The notes beneath the pieces are model-generated. The model made no database searches and was not told the origin of the DNA. It saw only the letters and a list, made by a program, of their open reading frames with translations. From Oppiella nova (lineage: Eukaryota; Arthropoda; Arachnida; Sarcoptiformes; Oppiidae): a stretch of 20,701 bases of DNA. Below, in pieces: positions 9,001 to 18,257 of this stretch. A program made the position numbers and the translations under genes. The stretch covers positions 1-20,701 of the forward strand of contig CAJPVJ010000758.1 in assembly GCA_905397405.1 (NCBI GenBank), written 5' to 3'. The first letter of the stretch is position 1; each line of letters opens with the position of its first letter.

Positions 9001-9595
9001 AATAAACTAAACATACCTCTTAATATACTGTATAATCAAGAATATTATATTATTATAATCTCTGTGGTCAAAACAAAATGATAATTTGAATCTCAAAATC
9101 GTTTTGCAGTGCAGTAGTTTAATATAATTCACAAATACATCCTTATTGTAAATATAAAATTAATATTGCTAATAAAGGAAATAGTCACTTGGTCATTAAC
9201 ATTATAATACTACATTAAAATGTTGATTTAATAAATAAATGCACAATCAAAAATACCCCACTAGATTCACGCACCGGTAGGCGAGCACAGTTAGGTTTTC
9301 TGTACAGCAAAAACTACATATTAGAGAAACAAGCAGCACACCCTAAAAAATATTGTGCCCCTCTATCAGGATTAACCTAATAATTGTAATATTAAGGGAC
9401 AGGGATCAGAATATTCGGTAGATCAGAATATAGATTAATAGGACATATTAAAAATGTGACTTGAACATATTTTTACTCCAAAAGTAGATAAGATTTCCAA
9501 TTGAAACCATTACGATATGTTAAGAAATAACTGATCCAGAGCAAATCAAAATTCATGTTAGATCCCATCGCAACTCCAATCCCAACCCCAACCCC
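9001..9595. other. Non-coding stretch between Gr block A and zinc-finger remnant
   Basis: The stretch is AT-rich with a somewhat more complex part from 9250 to 9450. GATCAGAATAT occurs twice (about 9405 and 9422). A short open frame near 9270-9380 has no recognisable family. The minus-strand open frame across 9473-9694 has biased repeats (GVGVGIGVA) from an ACCCCA tract and is not considered a gene. Confidence 0.35.
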
Positions 9596-10258
9596 ACTAA
9601 CCGGCTCTTTGTATGCGATTTCGTGGGTTGCGGGAAGACTCGGGTGAGACCTACCGGTGCGATTGGGAGGGCTGTGAGTCTGTGTTAACAACATTCGCCT
9701 ATTTAGACAAACATAAGGATTGTAAACATGGCTCGAAATACCGGTGCGATCACAAGGAATGTACCTACCTACCTATAAGACTGGCTCTGAATACCTAATC
9801 AGACAACACATGTCGAGCCACGAGGAACGGCAGCTCAAGTGTGGGCTCCGGGAGTGTCGACTAATGTTTAAAGCAGAGAAACACTGGACTGAACATTAGC
9901 TCATTCGACATCCCGACGCCTTTCCGGACATACCGTGGATGGAGTGCTCGCATACTGGCTGTCAGTTTAGGACTAAATCCAAAAAGACGTTTATTAACCA
10001 TAGGAACGGCCACTCGAAGCCATACCAGTGCCGGGTGTGTGGGAAAGGGTTCGTCACATCCGGACAACTCAGACAACACGCGCCCACACATGACAAGGCA
10101 TTGCTGTTGTCGTGCGAGTGGCCCGGCTGTGAGCACCAGACCACCACTAAGCAGGCTATGAAAGTGCATATGAATACGCATACCGGTGCTCATGGTGGCC
10201 CCTGTGAGAAGGTGTATCTCAATGACCACTCGCGTAAGATTCATAGGATGTATATTAG
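9596..10258 (+). pseudogene. C2H2 zinc-finger protein pseudogene
   Basis: This is an intronless run of C2H2 fingers broken in several places. Finger starts are visible at FVCDFVGCGKT (about 9606), YRCDWEGCES with LDKHKDCKH, YRCDHKECTY, LKCGLRECRLMFK, MECSHTGCQF with FINHRNGH, YQCRVCGKGF with LRQHAPTH, and LSCEWPGCEHQ with MKVHMNTH. There are three or more lesions. The first finger runs into the second out of frame near 9640. An ACCT-ACCT-ACCT run at about 9760-9772 shifts the frame in the finger ECTY...LIRQHMSSH; removing two ACCT units restores the C2H2 spacing. TAG occurs in WTEH-stop-LIRHPD (about 9897). The last finger lacks its first strand (GPCEKVY). Such genes bind DNA as nuclear transcription factors. 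The lack of introns and the isolated position suggest a decaying retrocopy or duplicate. GC content is higher than in neighbours. Confidence 0.8.
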
Positions 10259-10578
10259 ATTTTATAAGCAATGTAATTTTGTCTAATTTTTAATGAACTT
10301 TTCATAATAGAGTAATTAAAATGTAATTTTTGCGACAACAGGTAAATTTAATAAAATATTTCTAATTCTACATTTTAACGTTTTAATTACTAAATTTAAT
10401 TAAAACAAATTTAATTGCAACTAGGCCATCTGTGCGATAGTAGTTATTAACAAAAAAGTACACATAAATCACGAAAACAATGCAATTTTTATTATTCGTA
10501 TCATAAATCAATTTAAATTAATTAAAATAAATTAATTGACTTTCTATTAAATATTTGATGAATAGTGAACATATAGCC
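10259..10578. other. Non-coding AT-rich stretch
   Basis: I see nothing beyond AT-rich low-complexity sequence between the zinc-finger remnant and the 3' side of Gr copy B. Confidence 0.4.
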
Positions 10579-11975
10579 TCAAATATGTATGAATATTATA
10601 CACACTGTCAAAGTTTGTATATTAGTTTCTTGGTGACATTTCAACCACTTTCAAGAATATAATGATAATCATGGACATAATCTATTCATATAATAAATCA
10701 TAAATTTAATTCATATGAATGGATTGAAATAACCCTGAATATTTACCTCGTAGCCACGAAATCTATTTATGATAAATAGTTTCCAACAATAAAAACCAAT
10801 CTTTTGTTTAGAAATTCTTTCAATTATATGAAGTAACTGTAAATATTAAGCAAAATTACTGTACTGTATATAACATTTACATTATCATATAAATTAAATA
10901 CTACCTTGTACTTTACGGTCACTGAATGAACATAATGTGAACAATATATTGAATTCAGTAGTGAATAGGTTTTGTGAGTTATATTATAAATATCAGATGT
11001 AATGCTAATTATAAACAATAACATTATGATATATACGCAAAGAAAAGCGGTTAATAGGATTTTTACTATTATTATTACTGCGGACATGAAGCAAATAATA
11101 TATGCAAACACGGATATACAAATGGCCTGGGTCAACCACATAATACCCAGGAATTTGCACCAATACTGGGCATTATAATCATTGATTTCCCGGAAAATTT
11201 CATACAAATCGTGTATATATTTTGTGATATGTTCATAGGGTGGTGTATTATTGAAATTAGTATCTTGTTCATTCAACATATCACTCAATAGATTATTCAT
11301 TGTCTGTAATTTAATTTTCAAATAAATGACAACTATGTAGAAACAGGAAAATTGAAAAATCATGAATGAGTGAACATAATAGACAGTTAGAGCCCATACA
11401 AGTGAATAGGAAATCGACACAAAAATATGTTCAACAATGGTTATATCAGTTTGCGGTAAAACAATGATAAAATAGATAAAAATAGCAAAATAGCCTAAAG
11501 TTTTTGTTAAAACTGTAGAGAAATGTAAGATTACGCGAGATTTATGAATAAATTTTAATAAATTATGTCTATTATTGAAACCAATGGTTTTCGGACTCAC
11601 AGACGCGCTCAACATTTGAAATATGATTACATCTGAACACTGAATACCGTTTTTATAATTGTAAAAGTTATGCAATTGTGATAACAGTCCTACAGAAGTA
11701 GCAATTAATACAAATATGTTGAACTGTACCGGGCATTTCATAATATGTCCCACATCGCCGCCATAATAATGAAATTTATCGCTACTTTGCCGCCAAATAA
11801 TCATAACTATATTTCTGATCATCATTTGTATAATAGTAATGCATATTATGAATGGATTGTGAAAACAATTCCTAGTATTTGACGGATTCTTATGCAATGA
11901 TAACCCAATTCTGTACATATGGTTATCCGCACCACTAATAGCCAACTCCGGGGGTAATACATGCGATAAATCCAT
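10579..11975 (-). CDS. Gustatory-receptor-like 7TM chemoreceptor, copy B
   Basis: Exon 1 is 11975 down to 10905 and starts at the ATG shared with copy A (MDLSHVLPP). An extra in-frame ATG four codons upstream (11985-11987, MSTT) exists only in this copy, so the shared start is preferred. Exon 1 ends KTYSLLNSIYCSHYVHSVTV, KYK before donor GTAGTA, phase 0. Exon 2 (10836 down to 10747, 30 codons) reads LLHIIERISKQKIGFYCWKL and FIINRFRGYE, the conserved Gr motif before TM7. A tentative exon 3 (10647 down to 10579) gives WLKCHQETNIQTLTVCIIFI and HI before TGA, a better candidate TM7 end than in copy A. The first 43 residues are identical to copy A while the rest differ widely. It has the same predicted role as copy A. 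Confidence 0.72.
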
Positions 11976-12690
11976 TGTTGTACTCATTATGAGGACAACT
12001 GTTTATTTATTTATGTTAAATATTAAGCATGTTATTTTATTATAAATATTTAGTATTTTTAAATATGATTAATACAGCTAAAAGTCTTAGGTATGAAAAC
12101 CTTGATTTTTACATAATATGTTTAATAAATTTATATATACTGTACAATAAATTATTGTCATATACAATTCTTACAGTTATTTAAACATCTTTAATGATAA
12201 TTTTTATAAATTATAAAACTAAAACCACTAAAATCACATTTAATGATCATAAGATTTTTAATGGTTATAATTCATGTTCAGGGATAATAATTATTATAGA
12301 AAAGCATTTTATATTAAATGTCTATCGCAAAGTTATAGGTATTAATGTTTATAATGATTTCATTATAAATTGTTAATGCTATTTTATTATGCATTATCAT
12401 TAACAACAATCACCACTAAATTAACATTTAATGATTTCAGGATTTTTAATTGTTATAGTTCATGTACAAGGATAATTATTGAAAAGTTTTGCAACTCTAA
12501 AACTAAATGTCTAATTCAAAGTTATAGGTATTATTAATGCTTATAATTTACCAGTACTATTAGTATTGTACAAATTTGTAATTATCATTATTATTATTAG
12601 TGTAGTGCTACTTATTATGCTTAATTATTAATCGCAATCATTAAATAATATACTGTAGTTGCACTCGGACTAAATGATACAATAATCATT
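10615..12690. repeat. Tandem-duplicated block, copy B (Gr-like gene plus flanks)
   Basis: This is the counterpart of 6424-9000. It ends at the same AATAATCATTA junction, after which the two diverge abruptly (AATAAAC against CCTAGCC). It lacks the hAT MITE and keeps an uninterrupted version of the upstream tandem units. Confidence 0.75.
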
Positions 12691-12692
12691 AC
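11976..12692. other. 5' flank of Gr copy B with two tandem ~186-bp units
   Basis: Units at about 12225-12411 and 12412-12600 share the ordered motifs described for copy A (ACCACTAAA, CATTTAATGAT, TTTTTAAT, TTCATGT, AAAGTTATAGGTATT). The short open frame at 12194-12376 lies wholly inside a unit and is not protein-like, so I treat the region as non-coding. Confidence 0.5.
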
Positions 12693-12776
12693 CTAGCCCA
12701 CATATTGGCGGAGCTATTTTTTCCAAACTCTCCACACTCTGCATAAACCAACCCATGTTAGGCCTCTCGCATATAT
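12693..12776 (-). other. Exon-like segment, possible kinase C-lobe fragment, copy 1
   Basis: On the minus strand an 84-nt segment is bounded by an acceptor (TTAATATAG, next to 12777) and a donor (CTAG|GTAATG, at 12692), with phase 1 at both ends. It reads ICERPNMGWFMQSVESLEKI followed by APPICGL. The E-R-P-N-M...LEKI pattern resembles the R-P-x-M end of a protein-kinase C-lobe, but the segment is too short for a sure family call. No adjoining kinase exons were found. It is duplicated at about 12860-12904. Confidence 0.3.
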
Positions 12777-12931
12777 CTATATTAATTTATACAAAACTGA
12801 AAAGCGATACAATATGAAATATTTTAAAAATGATTTTTTTAATCAATAGTTGCTAAACTCCACACTCTGCATAAACCAACCCATGTTAGCCCTCTCGCAT
12901 ATATCTATATTAATTTATACAAAACTGAAAA
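12730..12931. repeat. 74-bp direct repeat pair, period 128
   Basis: Positions 12730-12803 and 12858-12931 are the same 74-bp sequence with one visible mismatch (GTTAGGCC against GTTAGCCC). The spacer is AT-rich. The repeat covers the 3' end of the presumed intron and the first half of the exon-like segment. Copy 2 reads ERANMGWFMQSVEFSNY and a stop, so only copy 1 could be functional. Confidence 0.8.
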
Positions 12932-14215
12932 CGCTATGTTATACTTTATAAAATTTTTACTAAAAAAATTAGTTATCAACGATTTAATACTTAGTTTAAT
13001 CGGCTTATCAATTGATTTAAATCAATTAATTAGTGTTTTAATTGATTTAACACTTTATAGTAAACAAATTTTGTTAATAATTTAGTCAATTTTATACATC
13101 AGTAAGTTAATTTGATTTAAATTTATTAATTTTAATTAATATTAATTATATTAATTTAATTATAATATTAGTCCCTGATGCTCATATGGGGTTTGGAGAA
13201 GTGCGGGGGAGGGGGAGGGGCTGTTTATGTCCTGTTTTGATTGGCACTCCATTAAGAATCTCAGTGATAGGGTCGCCACCATTGGATTCTAGCACTCATT
13301 TCATGCCATCATGTGTACTGTTTGGGTGTTTATTATTGAAACTCTGTTATAAACACATCCCGCACTCCTCCCAACCCGAGTGACTATTCCTATAATTTGA
13401 TGTATAATCTGAGTTGGCAACACCGTGACTTGTTAATAAATTGTACTGGTATAATCGGTAATAACTATTGACAAATTGAATTGATAAAATTAGGCAAATA
13501 TCATTAGCTAGTCCCGTAAATCTAGTTATGTACATATGATAGGCTTTCTGTAAAAGAGAACGATCTCTAAATACAAATATATGAGTAGTTATTATGAGTT
13601 ATATTATAAACTATAAGTAATGTATGAATCTAATGAATGCATGAAAATTAGTTTTTATATATTAATAATTAAATTAAACTAATATAATTTTTTGTATTCA
13701 TATTTTTATGAATAACAGTAGTATTAAATACTAAGATAAACTTTTATCACCTATCATATTGACATGCTGATTTGGCAGATGAAATAACATTATTCCTATG
13801 TAAGGCACTTTCTAAACACTTAATATAATATAATAAAATACTGAATATATTCACGTATAATACTGTTTGGTCATATATTTTCCGCTAATACCATTTATAC
13901 TTGCACAATTTACTGACAAGTCACGATGTTTCCCACTGAGAATTGTTTGTAATCAACTTGAAATTTGATCATGAATTTTAATTAAACTATACGAGTAAAT
14001 AGCAAAATAAATTAATGCCGTAAGTATTATTTAGTCTTAATGATACTTATTTAATATATACGGTAGTAATATGTTTTTACAAATTAACTTATATTCATAA
14101 ATATTCGTTAATAACCATCATGGTTGGTTTTACACAAAACCGCATCATTTAGTACAACTAAATTTCAGCCAAACTATTCTTTACTACTAATACAATAATG
14201 TAACCTAATTTTTAG
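12932..14215. other. AT-rich non-coding region before the P450 exons
   Basis: It contains very AT-rich DNA with an 18-bp perfect palindrome AATTGATTTAAATCAATT at about 13010-13027 and a GC-richer TIR element at 13188-13378. The rest shows no recognisable gene. No N-terminal P450 exon (membrane anchor, proline-rich hinge) could be found, although the downstream exon begins mid-domain. Confidence 0.4.
13188..13378. mobile_element. Putative MITE with imperfect 21-bp terminal inverted repeats
   Basis: The left end GGGGTTTGGAGAAGTGCGGG is mirrored by the right end at 13358-13378, whose reverse complement reads CGGGTTGGGAGGAGTGCGGG. The roughly 190-bp element is GC-richer than its surroundings and has no coding content. 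A target-site duplication is not obvious, so the superfamily is left open. The open frames crossing it (13186-13383 plus, 13347-13535 minus) are taken as chance. Confidence 0.4.
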
Positions 14216-15172
14216 GATAAGCGTACGGGTTTTAACCCTATAATTGAACTTAGTCTCGCTTTTGTGAGGGATTCCGAGTGGAAACGGATCCGTACAGTAA
14301 TGACAGCTATGTTTACGACCGCAAAAGTCAAACGACTGACTCCTTTAATCCTCAAATGCGTGGACACTATGAACGACAATATCGACAACATTATTGGCAA
14401 AAGTAATGGCAAACTATCGGCACCGGTAGACGTGAAACCACTAACAGGTGCCTATGCTATGGAGAGTATAATAAATGTGACCTTCGGCGTGAAGGTGTCA
14501 GCAATGGCTGACCCTAACAACCCTATTATAGAAAATATCCGCAAGATTAATAAGCAGAGTTTATTATCCTGGGTGAGATTATCAATCATACTGTTAGCTC
14601 CATATGTGGCCAGAATGTTGAGATTATCGCAGTTGGATCATAAAGTTACGCAATATTTCCGCGACCTTACGCTAAATCTAATCGATGAGAGGAATCGTGT
14701 GTCGGAAACCGAAAGAGCCGTAAAAAGGGTCGACTTTTTGCAACTAATGTTGGATTCAATGAGAGATAAGAGCAATGAGACGATCGATGGGTCCGAAGAA
14801 TATACGGATAGTGGAAGTGGAGAGAAATATCGGGAGATACGGGCCACGGCTAGCATGAGGGGTAATGGTAAGTATTGCATGAGTTGAAAACAAAGTAAAA
14901 ATAAGCTTGTTTATATATTCACTTATCGAGAGTTTTAATCGTTTATATAAACAAGGAATAACTTTTATATCAAGTCTTAATAAATTACGTGAACGTAATT
15001 CTAATTCACAGGTCTTTCATACGACGAGATCGTAGCCCAATGTGTAATGTTTATGTTAGCTGGGTACGATGGCGTTTCCGTCACGATATCCATATGTTTG
15101 TATGCAATCACTAAACACCCGGAAGTCCAGCAAAAACTATACAAAGAAATTCATACATTTCACGAGCAAAAG
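14216..15172 (+). CDS. Cytochrome P450 fragment, CYP3-clan-like, two internal exons
   Basis: Exon 1 (14216-14867) follows acceptor TTTTTAG and reads DKRTGFNPIIELSLAFVRDS. The helix-C W-x-x-x-R motif comes next (EWKRIRTVMTAMFTTAKVKR), then helices D-H with PFAM-typical phrases MESIINVTFGVKVSAMADPN and RVDFLQLMLDSM. It ends at donor GTAAGT (14868). Exon 2 (15012-15172, acceptor TTCACAG, donor GTTTGT) completes the split Gly codon and encodes helix I and J: YDEIVAQCVMFMLAGYDGVS, then VTISICLYAITKHPEVQQKL. P450s are ER-bound heme monooxygenases active in xenobiotic and hormone metabolism. The usual AGx(D/E)TT is AGYDGV here, losing the threonine used for proton delivery. The N-terminus, the ExxR motif and the FxxGxRxCxG heme loop are absent before the minus-strand SDR begins, so this looks like a truncated gene or pseudogene, unless the remaining exons lie beyond a long intron. 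Confidence 0.85.
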
Positions 15173-15322
15173 GTTTGTGTAAATTTGTTTTGACATTTAT
15201 TTCAGCATCGTAAATTTGTTTATACATAATGTGGATAAGTGCCCACGAAATACAAACAATTGGTTTTAAAATTTAATGTTCGTTAAAATGTTTATTTATA
15301 TATTAATTAACATTTCTGATTA

Positions 15323-15469
15323 GGCGGCGTGCACAGAGTAAGTACGCAACATATTCGTCAAAAATTGACCACCCCTCTGCACCCCCCATCGTACATAGGA
15401 ATTTAACATGTTGACTCTAGCATTGGCATGACCCCCCTACGAGTGCGAATGCACTTTGTACACACCGCC
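15323..15469. mobile_element. PIF/Harbinger-like MITE with TTA target duplication
   Basis: A 147-bp element sits in the presumed intron after P450 exon 2. Left end GGCGGCGTGCACAGAGT and right end (reverse complement) GGCGGTGTGTACAAAGT form imperfect TIRs. It is flanked by TTA at 15320-15322 and 15470-15472. A 3-bp TWA duplication with TIRs starting GG is the pattern of the PIF/Harbinger superfamily. It has no coding capacity. The GC-rich core has C-runs (ACCACCCCTC, CACCCCCCATC). Confidence 0.65.
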
Positions 15470-15479
15470 TTAGTATTTT

Positions 15480-16081
15480 CAAATCAAATCAAATCAAACT
15501 TAATTGGAAACTATCAATAAAAATTGGTTTTCATAGAAATCCTTTTAAAATATGAATAAACAGATAATAAGTAACAATAATTGAAAAATAATTAAAATTT
15601 ATGGCAAAATCAGATCATTGAGTGAAAAGTTTTCAAATCTCGATTTGAATCTCTTTATCGTTGTTTCGGACCTAATATCGAGGGGAAGATTATTCCACAT
15701 TATGTGAAGTCTGTCTCTCCCTGCCCTCCGACTCGTCCTATTTGTGTGCATTTCAAAGAGATCTCTTGAATGTTGAAAATTAAAGCCATTAATGCTAAAA
15801 ATATAAATCATTGACTCGTATTTGATTGCATTTAAAAGCGATTTCCAGTTCAGACGATCAAAAAGCGGTCAACTGTTTGCCAAATACGAAGATTTTGTTA
15901 TAACTCTTGCAAACCTTTCTGGAGTTTCACTAATTTATTAACATGTTATCCATAAGTATAACCCCAGAGTTGGGAACCGTATTCAAGTTTTGGCCGACCT
16001 ATCGATTTATATACAAAGTTTGTGGTGTTTTCGGGCAAATACTTTCGCAATCGACTGATTAGTCCTAATCTTGAGTTTTGA
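15480..16081 (-). mobile_element. 5'-truncated non-LTR retrotransposon (LINE) 3' end
   Basis: On the minus strand the C-terminal part of a LINE reverse transcriptase can be read in two frames. The first is LRLGLISRLRKYLPENTTNF with VYKSIGRPKLEYGSQLWGYT (about 16070-15950). A second frame runs to the stop near 15599: TSRRAGRDRLHIMWNNLPLD, then IRSETTIKRFKSRFENF. The R-P-x-L-E-Y-x-S-x-L-W and W-N-x-L-P phrases are typical of the RT thumb and the end of Jockey/CR1-like ORF2. Frameshifts and stops show it is dead. A 3' microsatellite tail of about four TTTGA units (CAAAT repeats at 15480-15499 on the plus strand) marks the insertion end. No target duplication was found. Confidence 0.75.
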
Positions 16082-16865
16082 TAATATTAATACTAATAAT
16101 ATATATTAGGTGAAACAGAAAGTCCGTGGAACAATTCATTTTAATATATCTCCCAAAGTACAAATGACGAGAATAAAGAAAGGATTCGCCTAATATGTAA
16201 GACCAAAAACCATAGTTAAGGTTTAAATATAAATTTGATAACTTAAATAGTTTAGCAATAACCCGCATTTTAGTAGTCAAATCTTATGGACAAAACTTTT
16301 TTCGAAATCTGATACATAAATTGAATTGTGTAATTGTATGAGACTGCTTTATGCCATTAAACAAAAGAATTTTAGCAATAATTACCGATATATGTACACA
16401 AAATAATAGTATAACATTATATACAACTAAATATCAATGACAAAATGAGGATGTCAGCGATAGTTAAACGTATTAAATCGTTCGATTAAATGAACTACGC
16501 GGTTCAAATCAGTTAAGTTTTACAATTAACACAATGACCAATTGATTAGTATTGTTAATCTTGGTGAGTTAGCTCTAAGCACGGAGCTACAAGGGATGAC
16601 AGATTAAAGTTCATTTGTTTATGAATACCACCAATACACTCATATTCAGGCAATTTTATTAAATTTTAAGTCAAAATTACAGTGTTTTATACAGTTTTAT
16701 GAGTCATAAAGTTATTGAGTCATCATTAATGACTATTAATAAGTAACGAGATTATAAAAATTATTTTAAACAATTTTATTCTTGATGAAAAAATATCTAA
16801 GCTAATAAATAAAACATGGTAATTATCCCAAAACTACCGGGTTGGTGAGGGGAGGGAAGGGGGGA
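16082..16865. other. Non-coding region, 3' side of SDR gene
   Basis: No supportable gene. The minus-strand open frame 16065-16280 overlaps the LINE end and has low-complexity hydrophobic composition, so it was rejected. A likely polyadenylation signal for the minus-strand SDR (TTTATT on plus, AATAAA on minus) lies at 16775-16780, about 90 bp past its stop. A G-rich run on the plus strand (16840-16864) sits immediately next to the stop codon. Confidence 0.4.
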
Positions 16866-18257
16866 TTATACGTATTGTATGCCCCCATCGGCCACGAAGT
16901 TGGATCCGGTCACAAAAGACGCGTCATCGGACGTCAAATACAACACGGCTTTTGACACTTCCATGGGCTCAGCCACCCGTCCCAATGGAGTCATCTCCGC
17001 CAACCCCTCCAATAATTGGTCAGATTTTTCTTTATTCACGTGTAGACCGAGTCTCAAGCCCTCAGTGTTCACGACACCGGGACTTTGGGCGCACAAAAAT
17101 TAAATTAGCTAGCACATTTATTTAGTAGCAATTAAATTGAATAAAAGCAAGCACATACTTGACTACGTTAGCCCGGATGCCTTTGGGGCTCAACTCGAGC
17201 GCTACGCACTTTGTGAACATATCGAGCGCCACCTTTGACATTGAATACAACGGTTCGCTCTAATCAAAAAAAAATAAGCAATATAATTTTATTTTTATAC
17301 TCTTAATTTCGTAAGATTTATTTAATAAAGCATTACTTTATTGTTAGTTAAAATGATCCGGATAGTGCCTATCATGGTTGACAAAAAGTTGTTAAATAGT
17401 TTTTCATTTCCCATAAAAATATGTATATTCCTGCTCTACTGTATAATATTTAACGAATATACCTTAAATAACGTTTCCTTGGTTAAAATAAGCGGATAAT
17501 TATTATTGTACTATAGATCAAACAAGGTTAGCTGAAGTTTATCGATACAATACGCGTTTCTATGAAATTCATTAAATAATTTTTGGCACTAAATGTATTA
17601 GCCTTAAAAGGGACAACAAAAGTAACATTCTCCCCCTTTCATAGTACATACTCTCTCTTTGTCATTAATGACGGGTGGGGGTAGGGTAGGGGTAGGGTGG
17701 GTGTCAAAATGATTATAGTATACGTGGTCTATTCGTAGTGGAAAAGCGTAGGAAAATAATAAATAAAATGTTTATACTGTATATTATATAAATACCGGTT
17801 TAAAGGCCGAAGCGCTGGAAATGTTAACGATATTACCCTTAGTTTTTGCCAAATGCTCGACACATAAGTGAGTCAACCGTATCACTGATCGGAGGTTTGT
17901 GTTCATAATGAGCTCATACTTGTCGAGGATATCCCCGTCCAATATACTGTGCGCCATATTCCAGGCGGCGTTGTTCACTAAAATGTCCAACTTTTTGAAT
18001 GTCTTGATAGTATCGGCCACCAATCGGCGACAGTCGTCATCGTTGGTGACATCGGCCACTACTTCCAGCGCTTTAACACCTGTAGGCGACGCCTCAGCGC
18101 ACTGTTTAGCCACAGCGCACACCCTATCCTTCCTGCGACCGGTGACCACCACATGAGCCCCGAGTCGGGCGAACTCTACGGCAGTTTGGGCGCCGATACC
18201 ACTGCTCGAGCCGGTGATCAGCACTACTTTGCCCGTGAAATCTCTGGAAGTCGTCAT
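16866..18257 (-). CDS. Classical short-chain dehydrogenase/reductase, complete, 259 aa, three exons
   Basis: Exon 1 is 18257-17796, exon 2 is 17259-17159 and exon 3 is 17082-16866, with GT-AG introns of 536 and 76 bp. The total is 780 nt, exactly 260 codons including the stop. Exon 1 carries the Rossmann cofactor loop TGSSSGIG (TGxxxGxG), TGRRKDR after beta-2 (basic residues favour NADPH), NNAA (NNAG) and NISSASA with the catalytic Ser. Exon 2 starts at SEPLYSMSK, the catalytic YxxxK, in phase 0. Exon 3, joined through a split Asn codon (AA|T), gives NPGVVNTEG and the C-terminal [12 protein letters not shown]. All tetrad motifs are intact. It is FabG/DHRS-like; the substrate cannot be told (carbonyl, retinoid or steroid-type). 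Starting exon 3 at the upstream in-frame Met gives a frame that fails to join exon 2. It is probably cytosolic, with no signal peptide. A damaged paralogue lies upstream at 19529-20481. Confidence 0.92.
17673..17701 (+). promoter_or_regulatory. G-quadruplex-forming run in SDR intron 1
   Basis: Within 29 bases there are six G-runs of three or more separated by loops of one or two bases (GGGTGGGGG, TAGGGTAGGGG, TAGGGTGGG). This satisfies the canonical G3+N1-7 quadruplex rule. The G-strand is the plus strand, so in the transcribed minus-strand gene it is the template. It lies in intron 1 (17260-17795). A function is not shown. Confidence 0.5.

Noticed and set aside
9861-10271. Minus-strand open frames across the zinc-finger region
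   Set aside because: Antisense shadows of C2H2 fingers; GC-rich coding sequence leaves open frames on the other strand.
13186-13535. Two short open frames (plus 65 codons, minus 62 codons)
   Set aside because: They cross a TIR element and have biased G/P composition; no known motif.
14212-14880. Minus-strand open frames opposite the P450 exon
   Set aside because: Antisense of a well-supported P450 exon.
16065-16280. Minus-strand open frame of 71 codons with hydrophobic segments
   Set aside because: It overlaps the LINE end; low-complexity Y/I/L-rich sequence expected from AT-rich DNA.
16495-16520. GGTTCAAATC, resembling a tRNA T-loop
   Set aside because: No acceptor stem, D-arm or anticodon arm could be drawn around it.
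16879-18156. Plus-strand open frames opposite the SDR exons
   Set aside because: Antisense of exons whose motifs and splicing give a complete SDR.
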